Made by a program: the position numbers and the translations under genes. From Galeopsis tetrahit (taxonomy: Eukaryota; Streptophyta; Magnoliopsida; Lamiales; Lamiaceae): a stretch of DNA of 64,000 nt. The DNA lies in NCBI GenBank assembly GCA_963675135.1, contig OY776124.1, forward strand, positions 23,806,066 through 23,870,065, in the 5' to 3' direction. This document shows positions 27,085-40,957 of the stretch, piece after piece (within the stretch, counting starts at the first letter, position 1; each line of letters starts with the position of its first letter). Below the pieces are notes generated by a model, which did no database searches, was not told where the DNA came from, and saw only the letters and a program-made list of their open reading frames with translations.

Positions 27085-28653
27085 GGCACTATAAACGAGT
27101 TATAGAAAACAACAACCCTAGAACCAATGTGAATTGGTAATGGTTAACTCTTTTGAAATTAGTGAAACTTTTCAAAAACAGAGAATGAGTGAATCGATGA
27201 AAGTGCACTTCCACATTATAGTGGGTTAAACTATAGAGTTTTTGAGCACTAGCGAATGTGATTTTCCGCAAAATAAAGAAAATATAAAGTTTGCTTGGTC
27301 ACCAAGCAATCCTACAAAATACTTCATTTTGGTATTTTAGAGGTTAAATGACACTATTATAGAAAACAACAACCCTAGAACCAATGTGAATTGGTAAATT
27401 GTTAACTCTTTTGCAATTAGTGGAACTTTTCAAAAAGAGAGGATGAGTGAATCGGAGAAAGTGCACTTCCACATTATAGTGGGATAAAACTATAGAGTTT
27501 TTGAGCACTAACGAATGTGATGTTCCGCAAAATAAAGAAAACATAAAGTTTGCTTGGTCACCAAGCAATCCTACAAAACACTTCATTTTGGTATTTTAGA
27601 GGTTAAATGGCACTATTATAGAAAACAACAACCCTAGAACCAATGTGAATTGGTAATGGTTAACTCTTTTGCAATTAATGAAACTTTTCAAAAAGAGAGG
27701 ATGAGTGAATCGGAGAAAGTGCACGTTCACATTATAGTGGGATAAACTATAGATTTTTTTAGCACTAACGAATGTGATTTTCCGCAAAATAAAGAAAACA
27801 TAAAGTTTGCTTGGTCACCAAGCAATCCTACAAAACACTTCATTTAGGTATTTTAGAGGTTAAATGGCACTATTATAGAAAACAACAACCCTAGAACCAA
27901 TGTGAATTGGTAATGGTTAACTCTTTTGCAATTAGTGAAACTTTTCAAAAAGAGAGGATGAGTGAATCGGAGAAAGTGCACGTTCACATTATAGTGGGAT
28001 AAACTATAGATTTTTTTAGCACTAACGAATGTGATTTTCCGCAAAATAAAGAAAACATAAAGTTTGCTTGGTCACCAAGCAATCCTACAAAACACTTCAT
28101 TTAGGTATTTTAGAGGTTAAATGGCACTATAAACGAGTTATAGAAAACAACAACCCTAGAACCAATGTGAATTGGTAATGGTTAACTCTTTTGAAATTAG
28201 TGAAACTTTTCAAAAACAGAGAATGAGTGAATCGGAGAAAGTGCACTTCCACATTATAGTGGGTTAAACTATAGAGTTTTTGAGCACTAACGAATGTGAT
28301 TTTCCGCAAAATAAAGAAAACATAAAGTTTGCTTGGTCACCAAGCAATCCTACAAAACACTTCATTTTGGTATTTTAGTGGTTAAATGGCACTATAAACG
28401 AGTTATAGAAAACAACAACCCTAGAACCAATGTGAATTGGTAATTGTTAACTCTTTTGCAATTAGTGAAACTTTTCAACATGAGAGGACAATTGAATCGG
28501 AAAAAGTGCACTTCCACATTATAGTGGGATAAAACTATAGAGTTTTTTAGCACTAACGAATGTGATTTTCCGCAAAATAAAGAAAACATAAAGTTTGCTT
28601 GGTCACCAAGCAATCCTACAAAACACTTCATTTAGGTATTTTAGAGGTTAAAT
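27085..28653. repeat. 6-mer HOR, copy 2 (1,569 bp)
   Basis: It repeats the class order of the preceding six monomers, one base longer because its last monomer has GGATAAAAC. Private change: AAAATACTTC near 27317. Confidence 0.83.
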
Positions 28654-31524
28654 GGCACTATAAACGAGTTATAGAAAACAACAACCCTAGAACCAATGTG
28701 AATTGGTAATGGTTAACTCTTTTGAAATTAGTGAAACTTTTCAAAAACAGAGAATGAGTGAATCGGAGAAAGTGCACTTCCACATTATAGTGGGTTAAAC
28801 TATAGAGTTTTTGAGCACTAACGAATGTGATTTTCCGCAAAATAAAGAAAACATAAAGTTTGCTTGGTCACCAAGCAATCCTACAAAACACTTCATTTTG
28901 GTATTTTAGTGGTTAAATGGCACTATAAACGAGTTATAGAAAACAACAACCCTAGAACCAATGTGAATTGGTAATTGTTAACTCTTTTGCAATTAGTGAA
29001 ACTTTTCAAAATGAGAGGACAATTGAATCGGAGAAAGTGCACTTGCACATTATAGTGGGATAAAACTATAGAGTTTTTTAGCACTAACGAATGTGATTTT
29101 CCGCAAAATAAAGAAAACATAAAGTTTGCTTGGTCACCAAGCAATCCTACAAAACACTTCATTTTGGTATTTTAGAGGTTAAATGGCACTATAAACGAGT
29201 TATAGAAAACAACAACCCTAGAACCAATGTGAATTGGTAATGGTTAACTCTTTTGAAATTAGTGAAACTTTTCAAAAAGAGAGAATGTATGAATCGGAGA
29301 AAGTGCACTTCCACATTATAGTGGGATAAACTATAGAGTTTTTTAGCACTAACGAATGTGATTTTCCGCAAAATAAAGAAAACATAAAGTTTGCTTGGTC
29401 ACCAAGCAATCCTGCAAAACACTTCATTTTTGTATTTTAGAGGTTAAATGGCACTATAAACGAGTTATAGAAAACAACAACCCTAGAACCAATGTGAATT
29501 GGTAATGGTTAACTCTTTTGCAATTAGTGAAACTTTTCAAAAAGAGAGAATGTATGAATCGGAGAAAGTGCACTTCCACATTATAGTGGGATAAACTATA
29601 GAGTTTTTTAGCACTAACGAATGTGATTTTCCGCAAAATAAAGAAAACATAAAGTTTGCTTGGTCACCAAGCAATCCTACAAAACACTTCATTTTGGTAT
29701 TTTAGAGGTTAAATGGCACTATTATAGAAAACAACAACCCTAGAACCAATGTGAATTGGTAATGGTTAACTCTTTTGAAATTAGTGAAACTTTTCAAAAA
29801 CAGAGAATGAGTGAATCGATGAAAGTGCACTTCCACATTATAGTGGGTTAAACTATAGAGTTTTTGAGCACTAGCGAATGTGATTTTCCGCAAAATAAAG
29901 AAAACATAAAGTTTGCTTGGTCACCAAGCAATCCTACAAAACACTTTATTTTGGTATTTTAGAGGTTAAATGACACTATTATAGAAAACAACAACCCTAG
30001 AACCAATGTGAATTGGTAAATTGTTAACTCTTTTGCAATTAGTGGAACTTTTCAAAAAGAGAGGATGAGTGAATCGGAGAAAGTGCACTTCCACATTATA
30101 GTGGGATAAAACTATAGAGTTTTTGAGCACTAACGAATGTGATGTTCCGCAAAATAAAGAAAACATAAAGTTTGCTTGGTCACCAAGCAATCCTACAAAA
30201 CACTTCATTTTGGTATTTTAGAGGTTAAATGGCACTATTATAGAAAACAACAACCCTTGAACCAATGTGAATTGGTAATGGTTAACTCTTTTGCAATTAG
30301 TGAAACTTTTCAAAAAGAGAGGATGAGTGAATCGGAGAAAGTGCACGTTCACATTATAGTGGGATAAACTATAGATTTTTTTAGCACTAACGAATGTGAT
30401 TTTCCGCAAAATAAAGAAAACATAAAGTTTGCTTGGTCACCAAGCAATCCTACAAAACACTTCATTTAGGTATTTTAGAGGTTAAATGGCACTATTATAG
30501 AAAACAACAACCCTAGAACCAATGTGAATTGGTAATGGTTAACTCTTTTGCAATTAGTGAAACTTTTCAAAAAGAGAGGATGAGTGAATCGGAGAAAGTG
30601 CACGTTCACATTATAGTGGGATAAACTATAGATTTTTTTAGCACTAACGAATGTGATTTTCCGCAAAATAAAGAAAACATAAAGTTTGCTTGGTCACCAA
30701 GCAATCCTACAAAACACTTCATTTAGATATTTTAGAGGTTAAATGGCACTATAAACGAGTTATAGAAAACAACAACCTTAGAACCAATGTGAATTGGTAA
30801 TGGTTAACTCTTTTGCAATTAGTGAAACTTTTCAAAAAGAGAGAATGTATGAATCGGAGAAAGTGCACTTCCACATTATAGTGGGATAAACTATAGAGTT
30901 TTTTAGCACTAACGAATGTGATTTTCCGCAAAATAAAGAAAACATAAAGTTTGCTTGGTCACCAAGCAATCCTACAAAACACTTCTTTTTGGTATTTTAG
31001 AGGTTAAATAGCACTATTATAGAAAACAACAACCCTAGAACCAATGTGAATTGGTAATGGTTAACTCTTTTGAAATTAGTGAAACTTTTCAAAAACAGAG
31101 AATGAGTGAATCGATGAAAGTGCACTTCCACATTATAGTGGGTTAAACTATAGAGTTTTTGAGCACTAACGAATGCGATTTTCCGCAAAATAAAGAAAAC
31201 ATAAAGTTTGCTTGGTCACCAAGAAATCCTACAAAACACTTCATTTTGGTATTTTAGAGGTTAAATGACACTATTATAGAAAACAACAACCCTAGAACCA
31301 ATGTGAATTGGTAATTGTTAACTCTTTTGCAATTAGTGAAACTTTTCAAAAAGAGAGGATGAGTGAATCGGAGAAAGTGCACTTCCACATTATAGTGGGA
31401 TAAAACTATAGAGTTTTTGAGCACTAACGAATGTGATTTTCCGCAAAATAAAGAAAACATAAAGTTTGCTTGGTCACCAAGCAATCCTACAAAACACTTC
31501 ATTTTGGTATTTTAGAGGTTAAAT
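28654..31524. repeat. Irregular satellite segment before the array junction
   Basis: Eleven monomers of mixed classes, including one copy of the core module (starting near 29715), without an obvious adjacent duplicate. Single-copy changes are frequent here (CCTGCAAAAC near 29413, ACCCTTGAACC near 30254, CAACCTTAG near 30775), consistent with weaker recent homogenisation. Confidence 0.7.
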
Positions 31525-31560
31525 GGCATTATTATAGAAAACAACAACCCTAGAACCAAT
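31525..31560. repeat. 36-bp truncated monomer at a recombination junction
   Basis: A monomer begins (GGCATTATTATAG) and runs to CTAGAACCAAT. It then breaks into TCACTAAACGAGTTATAG, the beginning of another monomer with TA lost from CTATAAACG. This is the only place inside the array where I see a monomer cut to such a short remnant. Confidence 0.88.
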
Positions 31561-33640
31561 TCACTAAACGAGTTATAGAAAACAACAACCCTAGAACCAA
31601 TGTGAATTGGTAATGGTTAAATCTTTTGAACTTAGTGAAACTTTTCAAAAACAGAGAATGAGTGAATCGATGAAAGTGCACTTCCACATTATAGTGGGTT
31701 AAACTATAGATTTTTTGAGCACTAACGAATGCGATTTTTCGCAAAATAAAGAAAACATAAAGTTTGCTTGGTCACCAAGCAATCCTACAAAACACTTCAT
31801 TTTGGTATTTTAGAGGTTAAATGGCACTATTATAGAAAACAACAACCCTAGAACCAATGTGAATTGGTAATGGTTAACTCTTTTGCAATTAGTGAAACTT
31901 TTCAAAAAGAGAGGATGAGTTAATCGGAGAAAGTGCACGTCCACATTATAGTGGGATAAAACTATAGAGTTTTTGAGCACTAACGAATGTGATTTTCCGC
32001 AAAATAAAGAAAACATAAAGTTTGCTTGGTCACCAAGCAATCCTACAAAACACTTCATTTTGGTATATTAGAGGTTAAATGGCACTATAAACGAATTATA
32101 GAAAACAACAACCCTAGAACCAATGTGAATTGGTAATGGTTAACTCTTTTGTAGTTAGTGAAACTTTTCAAAAAGAGAGAATGTATGAATCGGAGAAAGT
32201 GCACTTCCACATTATAGTGGGATAAACTATATAGTTTTTTAGCACTAACGAATGTGATTTTCCGCAAAATAAAGAAAACATAAAGTTTGCTTGGTCACCA
32301 AGCAATCCTACAAAACACTTCATTTTGGTATTTTAGAGGTTAAATGGCACTATTATAGAAAACAACAACCCTAGAACCAATGTGAATTGGTAATGGTTAA
32401 CAATTTTGCAATTAGTGAAACTTTTCAAAAAGAGAGGATGTGTGAATCGGAGAAAGTGCACGTCCACATTATAGTGGGATAAAACTATAGAGTTTTTGAG
32501 CACTAACGAATGTGATTTTCCGCAAAATAAAGAAAACATAAAGTTTGCTTGGTCACCAAGCAATCCTACAAAACACTTCATTTTGGTATTTTAGAGGTTA
32601 AATGACACCATTATAGAAAACAACAACCCTAGAACCAATATGAATTGGTAATGGTTAACTCTTTTGAAATTAGTGAAACTTTTCAAAAACAGAGAATGAG
32701 TGAATCGATGAAAGTGCACTTCCACATTATAGTGGGTTAAACTATAGAGTTTTTGAGCACTAACGAATGCGATTTTCCGCAAAATAAAGAAAACATAAAG
32801 TTTGCTAGGTCACCAAGCAATCCTACAAAACACTTCTTTTTGGTATTTTAGAGGTTAAATAGCACTATTATAGAAAACAACAACCCTAGAACCAATGTGA
32901 ATTGGTAATGGTTAACTCTTTTGCAATTAGTGGAACTTTTCAAAAAGAGAGGAAGAGTGAATCGGAGAAAGTGCACGTCCACATTATAGTGGGATAAAAC
33001 TATAGAGTTTTTGAGCACTAACGAATGTGATTTTCCGCAAAATAAAGAAAACATAAAGTTTGCTTGGTCACCAAGCAATCCTACAAAACACTTCATTTTG
33101 GTATATTAGAGGTTAAATGGCACTATAAACGAGTTATAGAAAACAACAACCCTAGAACCAATGTGAATTGGTAATGGTTAACTCTTTTGAACTTAGTGAA
33201 ACTTTTCAAAAAGAGAGAATGTGTGAATCGGAGAAAGTGCGCTTCCACATTATAGTGGGTTAAACTATAGAGTTTTTGAGCACTAACGAATGTGATTTTC
33301 CGCAAAATAAAGAAAACATAAAGTTTGCTTGGTCACCAAGCAATCCTACAAAACACTTCATTTTGGTATTTTAGAGGTTAAATGACACCATTATAGAAAA
33401 CAACAACCCTAGAACCAATATGAATTGGTAATGGTTAACTCTTTTGAAATTAGTGAAACTTTTCAAAAACAGAGAATGAGTGAATCGATGAAAGTGCACT
33501 TCCACATTATAGTGGGTTAAACTATAGAGTTTTTGAGCACTAACGAATGCGATTTTCCGCAAAATAAAGAAAACATAAAGTTTGCTTGGTCGCCAAGCAA
33601 TCCTACAAAACACTTCATTTTGGTATATTAGAGGTTAAAT
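31561..33640. repeat. Irregular segment with an internal 3-mer (780 bp)
   Basis: About eight monomers lie between the junction and the first 10-mer. Monomers at 32604 and 33384 share the rare GACACCATTATAG and CCAATATGAATTGG, giving a 780-bp three-monomer step. The marker GGTATATTAGAGG first appears here, and GAGGAAGAGTG near 32951 recurs 2,613 bp later. Confidence 0.75.
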
Positions 33641-36253
33641 GGCACTATAAACGAGTTATAGAAAACAACAACCCTAGAACCAATGTGAATTGGTAATGGT
33701 TAACTCTTTTGAACTTAGTGAAACTTTTCAAAAACAGAGAATGAGTGAATCGATTAAAGTGCACTTCCACATTATAGTGGGTTAAACTATAGAGTTTTTG
33801 AGCACTGACGAATGTGATTTTTCGCAAAATAGAGAAAACATAAAGTTTGCTTGGTCACCAAGCAATCCTACAAAACACTTCATTTTGGTATTTTAGAGGT
33901 TAAATGGCACTATTATAGAAAACAACAACCCTAGAACCAATGTGAATTGGTAATGGTTAACTCTTTTGCAATAAGTGAAACTTTTCAAAAAGAGAGGATG
34001 AGTGAATCGGAGAAAGTGCACGTCCACATTATAATGGGATAAAACTATAGAGTTTTTGAGCACTAACGAATGTGATTTTCCGCAAAATAAAGAAAACATA
34101 AAGTTTGCTTGGTCACCAAGCAAACCTACAAAACACTTCATTTTGGTATATTAGAGGTTAAATGGCACTATAAACGAGTTATAGAAAACAACAACCCTAG
34201 AACCAATGTGAATTGGTAATGGTTAACTCTTTTGAACTTAGTGAAACTTTTCAAAAACAGAGAATGAGTGAATCGATGAAAGTGCACTTCCACATTATAG
34301 TGGGTTAAACTATAGAGTTTTTGAGCACTAACGAATGCGATTTTTCGCAAAATAAAGAAAACATAAAGTTTGCTTGGTCACCAAGCAATCCTACAAAACA
34401 CTTCATTTTGGTATATTAGAGGTTAAATGGCACTATAAACGAGTTATAGAAAACAACAACCCTAGAACCAATGTGAATTGGTAATGGTTAACTCTTTTGA
34501 ACTTAGTGAAACTTTTCAAAAACAGAGAATGAGTGAATCGATGAAAGTGCACTTCCACATTATAGTGGGTTAAACTATAGAGTTTTTGAACACTAACGAA
34601 TGCGATTTTTCGCAAAATAAAGAAAACATAAAGTTTGCTTGGTCACCAAGCAATCCTACAAAACACTTCATTTTGGTATTTTAGAGGTTAAATGGCACTA
34701 TTATAGAAAACAACAACCCTAGAACCAATGTGAATTGGTAATGGTTAACTCTTTTGCAATTAGTGAAACTTTTCAAAAAGAGAGGATGAGTGAATCGGAG
34801 AAAGTGCACGTCCACATTATAGTGGGATAAAACTATAGAGTTTTTGAGCACTAACGAATGTGATTTTCCGCAAAATAAAGAAAACATAAAGTTTGCTTGG
34901 TCACCAAGCAATCCTACAAAACACTTCATTTTGGTATATTAGAGGTTAAATGGCACTATAAACGAGTTATAGAAAACAACAACCCTAGAACCAATGTGAA
35001 TTGGTAATGGTTAACTCTTTTGTAGTTAGTGAAACTTTTCAAAAAGAGAGAATGTGTGAATCGGAGAAAGTGCGCTTCCACATTATAGTGGGTTAAACTA
35101 TAGAGTTTTTGAGCACTAACGAATGTGATTTTCCGCAAAATAAAGAAAACATAAAGTTTGCTTGGTCACCAAGCAATCCTACAAAACACTTCATTTTGGT
35201 ATTTTAGAGGTTAAATGACACTATTATAGAAAACAACAACCCTAGAACCAATATGAATTGGTAATGGTTAACTCTTTTGAAATTAGTGAAACTTTTCAAA
35301 AACAGAGAATGAGTGAATCGATGAAAGTGCACTTCCACATTATAGTGGGTTAAACTATAGAGTTTTTGAGCACTAACGAATGCGATTTTCCGCAAAATAA
35401 AGAAAACATAAAGTTTGCTAGGTCACCAAGCAATCCTACAAAACACTTCTTTTTGGTATTTTAGAGGTTAAATAGCACTATTATAGAAAACAACAACCCT
35501 AGAACCAATGTGAATTGGTAATGGTTAACTCTTTTGCAATTAGTGGAACTTTTCAAAAAGAGAGGAAGAGTGAATCGGAGAAAGTGCACGTCCACATTAT
35601 AGTGGGATAAAACTATAGAGTTTTTGAGCACTAACGAATGTGATTTTCCGCAAAATAAAGAAAACATAAAGTTTGCTTGGTCACCAAGCAATCCTACAAA
35701 ACACTTCATTTTGGTATATTAGAGGTTAAATGGCACTATAAACGAGTTATAGAAAACAACAACCCTAGAACCAATGTGAATTGGTAATGGTTAACTCTTT
35801 TGAACTTAGTGAAACTTTTCAAAAACAGAGAATGAGTGAATCGATGAAAGTGCACTTCCACATTATAGTGGGTTAAACTATAGAGTTTTTGAGCACTAAC
35901 GAATGCGATTTTTCGCAAAATAAAGAAAATATAAAGTTTGCTTGGTCACCAAACAATCCTACAAAACACTTCATTTTGGTATTTTAGAGGTTAAATGACA
36001 CTATTATAGAAAACAACAACCCTAGAACCAATGTGAATTGGTAATGGTTAACTCTTTTGCAATTAGTGAAACTTTTCAAAAAGAGAGGATGAGTGAATCG
36101 GAGAAAGTGCACGTCCACATTATAGTGGGATAAACTATAGAGTTTTTTAGCACTAACGAATGTGATTTTCCGCAAAATAAAGAAAACATAAAGTTTGCTT
36201 GGTCACCAAGCAATCCTACAAAACACTTCATTTTGGTATATTAGAGGTTAAAT
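33641..36253. repeat. 10-mer HOR, copy 1 (2,613 bp)
   Basis: Ten monomers repeated exactly in order by the next 2,613 bp. Diagnostic rare bases: CGATTAAAGTGC in monomer 1, ATAATGGGAT in monomer 2 (34031, 36644), GAACACTAACG in monomer 4, GCTAGGTCACC in monomer 7 and GAGGAAGAGTG in monomer 8. Confidence 0.9.
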
Positions 36254-39200
36254 GGCACTATAAACGAGTTATAGAAAACAACAACCCTAGAACCAATGTG
36301 AATTGGTAATGGTTAACTCTTTTGAACTTAGTGAAACTTTTCAAAAACAGAGAATGAGTGAATCGATTAAAGTGCACTTCCACATTATAGTGGGTTAAAC
36401 TATAGAGTTTTTGAGCACTGACGAATGTGATTTTTCGCAAAATAGAGAAAACATAAAGTTTGCTTGGTCACCAAGCAATCCTACAAAACACTTCATTTTG
36501 GTATTTTAGAGGTTAAATGGCACTATTATAGAAAACAACAACCCTAGAACCAATGTGAATTGGTAATGGTTAACTCTTTTGCAATAAGTGAAACTTTTCA
36601 AAAAGAGAGGATGAGTGAATCGGAGAAAGTGCACGTCCACATTATAATGGGATAAAACTATAGAGTTTTTGAGCACTAACGAATGTGATTTTCCGCAAAA
36701 TAAAGAAAACATAAAGTTTGCTTGGTCACCAAGCAAACCTACAAAACACTTCATTTTGGTATATTAGAGGTTAAATGGCACTATAAACGAGTTATAGAAA
36801 ACAACAACCCTAGAACCAATGTGAATTGGTAATGGTTAACTCTTTTGAACTTAGTGAAACTTTTCAAAAACAGAGAATGAGTGAATCGATGAAAGTGCAC
36901 TTCCACATTATAGTGGGTTAAACTATAGAGTTTTTGAGCACTAACGAATGCGATTTTTCGCAAAATAAAGAAAACATAAAGTTTGCTTGGTCACCAAGCA
37001 ATCCTACAAAACACTTCATTATGGTATATTAGAGGTTAAATGGCACTATAAACGAGTTATAGAAAACAACAACCCTAGAACCAATGTGAATTGGTAATGG
37101 TTAACTCTTTTGAACTTAGTGAAACTTTTCAAAAACAGAGAATGAGTGAATCGATGAAAGTGCACTTCCACATTATAGTGGGTTAAACTATAGAGTTTTT
37201 GAACACTAACGAATGCGATTTTTCGCAAAATAAAGAAAACATAAAGTTTGCTTGGTCACCAAGCAATCCTACAAAACACTTCATTTTGGTATTTTAGAGG
37301 TTAAATGGCACTATTATAGAAAACAACAACCCTAGAACCAATGTGAATTGGTAATGGTTAACTCTTTTGCAATTAGTGAAACTTTTCAAAAAGAGAGGAT
37401 GAGTGAATCGGAGAAAGTGCACGTCCACATTATAGTGGGATAAAACTATAGAGTTTTTGAGCACTAACGAATGTGATTTTCCGCAAAATAAAGAAAACAT
37501 AAAGTTTGCTTGGTCACCAAGCAATCCTACAAAACACTTCATTTTGGTATATTAGAGGTTAAATGGCACTATAAACGAGTTATAGAAAACAACAACCCTA
37601 GAACCAATGTGAATTGGTAATGGTTAACTCTTTTGTAGTTAGTGAAACTTTTCAAAAAGAGAGAATGTGTGAATCGGAGAAAGTGCGCTTCCACATTATA
37701 GTGGGTTAAACTATAGAGTTTTTGAGCACTAACGAATGTGATTTTCCGCAAAATAAAGAAAACATAAAGTTTGCTTGGTCACCAAGCAATCCTACAAAAC
37801 ACTTCATTTTGGTATTTTAGAGGTTAAATGACACTATTATAGAAAACAACAACCCTAGAACCAATATGAATTGGTAATGGTTAACTCTTTTGAAATTAGT
37901 GAAACTTTTCAAAAACAGAGAATGAGTGAATCGATGAAAGTGCACTTCCACATTATAGTGGGTTAAACTATAGAGTTTTTGAGCACTAACGAATGCGATT
38001 TTCCGCAAAATAAAGAAAACATAAAGTTTGCTAGGTCACCAAGCAATCCTACAAAACACTTCTTTTTGGTATTTTAGAGGTTAAATAGCACTATTATAGA
38101 AAACAACAACCCTAGAACCAATGTGAATTGGTAATGGTTAACTCTTTTGCAATTAGTGGAACTTTTCAAAAAGAGAGGAAGAGTGAATCGGAGAAAGTGC
38201 ACGTCCACATTATAGTGGGATAAAACTATAGAGTTTTTGAGCACTAACGAATGTGATTTTCCGCAAAATAAAGAAAACATAAAGTTTGCTTGGTCACCAA
38301 GCAATCCTACAAAACACTTCATTTTGGTATATTAGAGGTTAAATGGCACTATAAACGAGTTATAGAAAACAACAACCCTAGAACCAATGTGAATTCGTAA
38401 TGGTTAACTCTTTTGAACTTAGTGAAACTTTTCAAAAACAGAGAATGAGTGAATCGATGAAAGTGCACTTCCACATTATAGTGGGTTAAACTATAGAGTT
38501 TTTGAGCACTAACGAATGCGATTTTTCGCAAAATAAAGAAAACATAAAGTTTGCTTGGTCACCAAACAATCCTACAAAACACTTCATTTTGGTATTTTAG
38601 AGGTTAAATGACACTATTATAGAAAACAACAACCCTAGAACCAATGTGAATTGGTAATGGTTAACTCTTTTGCAATTAGTGAAACTTTTCAAAAAGAGAG
38701 GATGAGTGAATCGGAGAAAGTGCACGTCCACATTATAGTGGGATAAACTATAGAGTTTTTTAGCACTAACGAATGTGATTTTCCGCAAAATAAAGAAAAC
38801 ATAAAGTTTGCTTGGTCACCAAGCAATCCTACAAAACACTTCATTTTGGTATTTTAGAGGTTAAATGGCACTATAAACGAGTTATAGAAAACAACAACCC
38901 TAGAACCAATGTGAATTGGTAATGGTTAACTCTTTTGAAATTAGTGAAACTTTTCAAAAACAGAGAATGAGTGAATCGATGAAAGTGCACTTCCACATTA
39001 TAGTGGGTTAAACTATAGAGTTTTTGAGCACTAGCGAATGTGATTTTCCGCAAAATAAAGAAAACATAAAGTTTGTTTGGTCACCAAGCAATCCTACAAA
39101 ACACTTCATTTTGGTATTTTAGAGGTTAAATGACACTATTATAGAAAACAACAACCCTAGAACCAATGTGAATTGGTAAATTGTTAACTCTTTTGCAATT

Positions 39201-40435
39201 AGTGGAACTTTTCAAAAAGAGAGGATGAGTGAATCGGAGAAAGTGCACTTCCACATTATAGTGGGATAAAACTATAAAGTTTTTGAGCACTAACGAATGT
39301 GATGTTCCGCAAAATAAAGAAAACATAAAGTTTGCTTGGTCACCAAGCAATCCTACAAAACACTTCATTTTGGTATTTTAGAGGTTAAATGGCACTATTA
39401 TAGAAAACAACAACCCTAGAACCAATGTGAATTGGTAATGGTTAACTCTTTTGCAATTAGTGAAACTTTTCAAAAAGAGAGGATGAGTGAATCGGAGAAA
39501 GTGCACGTTCACATTATAGTGGGATAAACTATAGATTTTTTTAGCACTAACGAATGTGATTTTCCGCAAAATAAAGAAAACATAAAGTTTGCTTGGTCAC
39601 CAAGCAATCCTACAAAACACTTCATTTAGGTATTTTAGAGGTTAAATGGCACTATTATAGAAAACAACAACCCTAGAACCAATGTGAATTGGTAATGGTT
39701 AACTCTTTTGCAATTAGTGAAACTTTTCAAAAAGAGAGGATGAGTGAATCGGAGAAAGTGCACGTTCACATTATAGTGGGATAAACTATAGATTTTTTTA
39801 GCACTAACGAATGTGATTTTCCGCAAAATAAAGAAAACATAAAGTTTGCTTGGTCACCAAGCAATCCTACAAAACACTTCATTTAGGTATTTTAGAGGTT
39901 AAATGGCACTATAAACGAGTTATAGAAAACAACAACCCTAGAACCAATGTGAATTGGTAATGGTTAACTCTTTTGAAATTAGTGAAACTTTTCAAAAACA
40001 GAGAATGAGTGAATCGGAGAAAGTGCACTTCCACATTATAGTGGGTTAAACTATAGAGTTTTTGAGCACTAACGAATGTGATTTTCCGCAAAATAAAGAA
40101 AACATAAAGTTTGCTTGGTCACCAAGCAATCCTACAAAACACTTCATTTTGGTATTTTAGTGGTTAAATGGCACTATAAACGAGTTATAGAAAACAACAA
40201 CCCTAGAACCAATGTGAATTGGTAATTGTTAACTCTTTTGCAATTAGTGAAACTTTTCAACATGAGAGGACAATTGAATCGGAAAAAGTGCACTTCCACA
40301 TTATAGTGGGATAAAACTATAGAGTTTTTTAGCACTAACGAATGTGATTTTCCGCAAAATAAAGAAAACATAAAGTTTGCTTGGTCACCAAGCAATCCTA
40401 CAAAACACTTCATTTTGGTATTTTAGAGGTTAAAT
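35732..40435. repeat. 18-mer HOR, copy 1 (4,704 bp)
   Basis: Two monomers, then 10-mer copy 2, then a six-monomer block including the core module. The next 4,704 bp repeat it. Rare changes shared at exactly this offset: GAATTCGTAA (38391/43095), AGTTTGTTTGG (39071/43775) and ACTATAAAGTTT (about 39271/43975). Confidence 0.9.
36254..38866. repeat. 10-mer HOR, copy 2 (2,613 bp)
   Basis: Same ten-monomer order as copy 1. Private changes include CATTATGGTATATT near 37018. GAATTCGTAATGG at 38391 is shared only with copy 3 (43095), so copies 2 and 3 are closer to each other than to copy 1. Confidence 0.9.
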
Positions 40436-40957
40436 GGCACTATAAACGAGTTATAGAAAACAACAACCCTAGAACCAATGTGAATTGGTAATGGTTAACT
40501 CTTTTGAACTTAGTGAAACTTTTCAAAAACAGAGAATGAGTGAATCGATGAAAGTGCACTTCCACATTATAGTGGGTTAAACTATAGATTTTTTGAGCAC
40601 TAACGAATGCGATTTTTCGCAAAATAAAGAAAATATAAAGTTTGCTTGGTCACCAAACAATCCTACAAAACACTTCATTTTGGTATTTTAGAGGTTAAAT
40701 GACACTATTATAGAAAACAACAACCCTAGAACCAATGTGAATTGGTAATGGTTAACTCTTTTGCAATTAGTGAAACTTTTCAAAAAGAGAGGATGAGTGA
40801 ATCGGAGAAAGTGCACGTCCACATTATAGTGGGATAAACTATAGAGTTTTTTAGCACTAACGAATGTGATTTTCCGCAAAATAAAGAAAACATAAAGTTT
40901 GCTTGGTCACCAAGCAATCCTACAAAACACTTCATTTTGGTATATTAGAGGTTAAAT

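Noticed and set aside
30176..30367. A plus-strand 63-codon reading frame
   Set aside because: It exists only because of a single C-to-T/A-type change (ACCCTTGAACC) removing a stop in one monomer; sister monomers do not have it.
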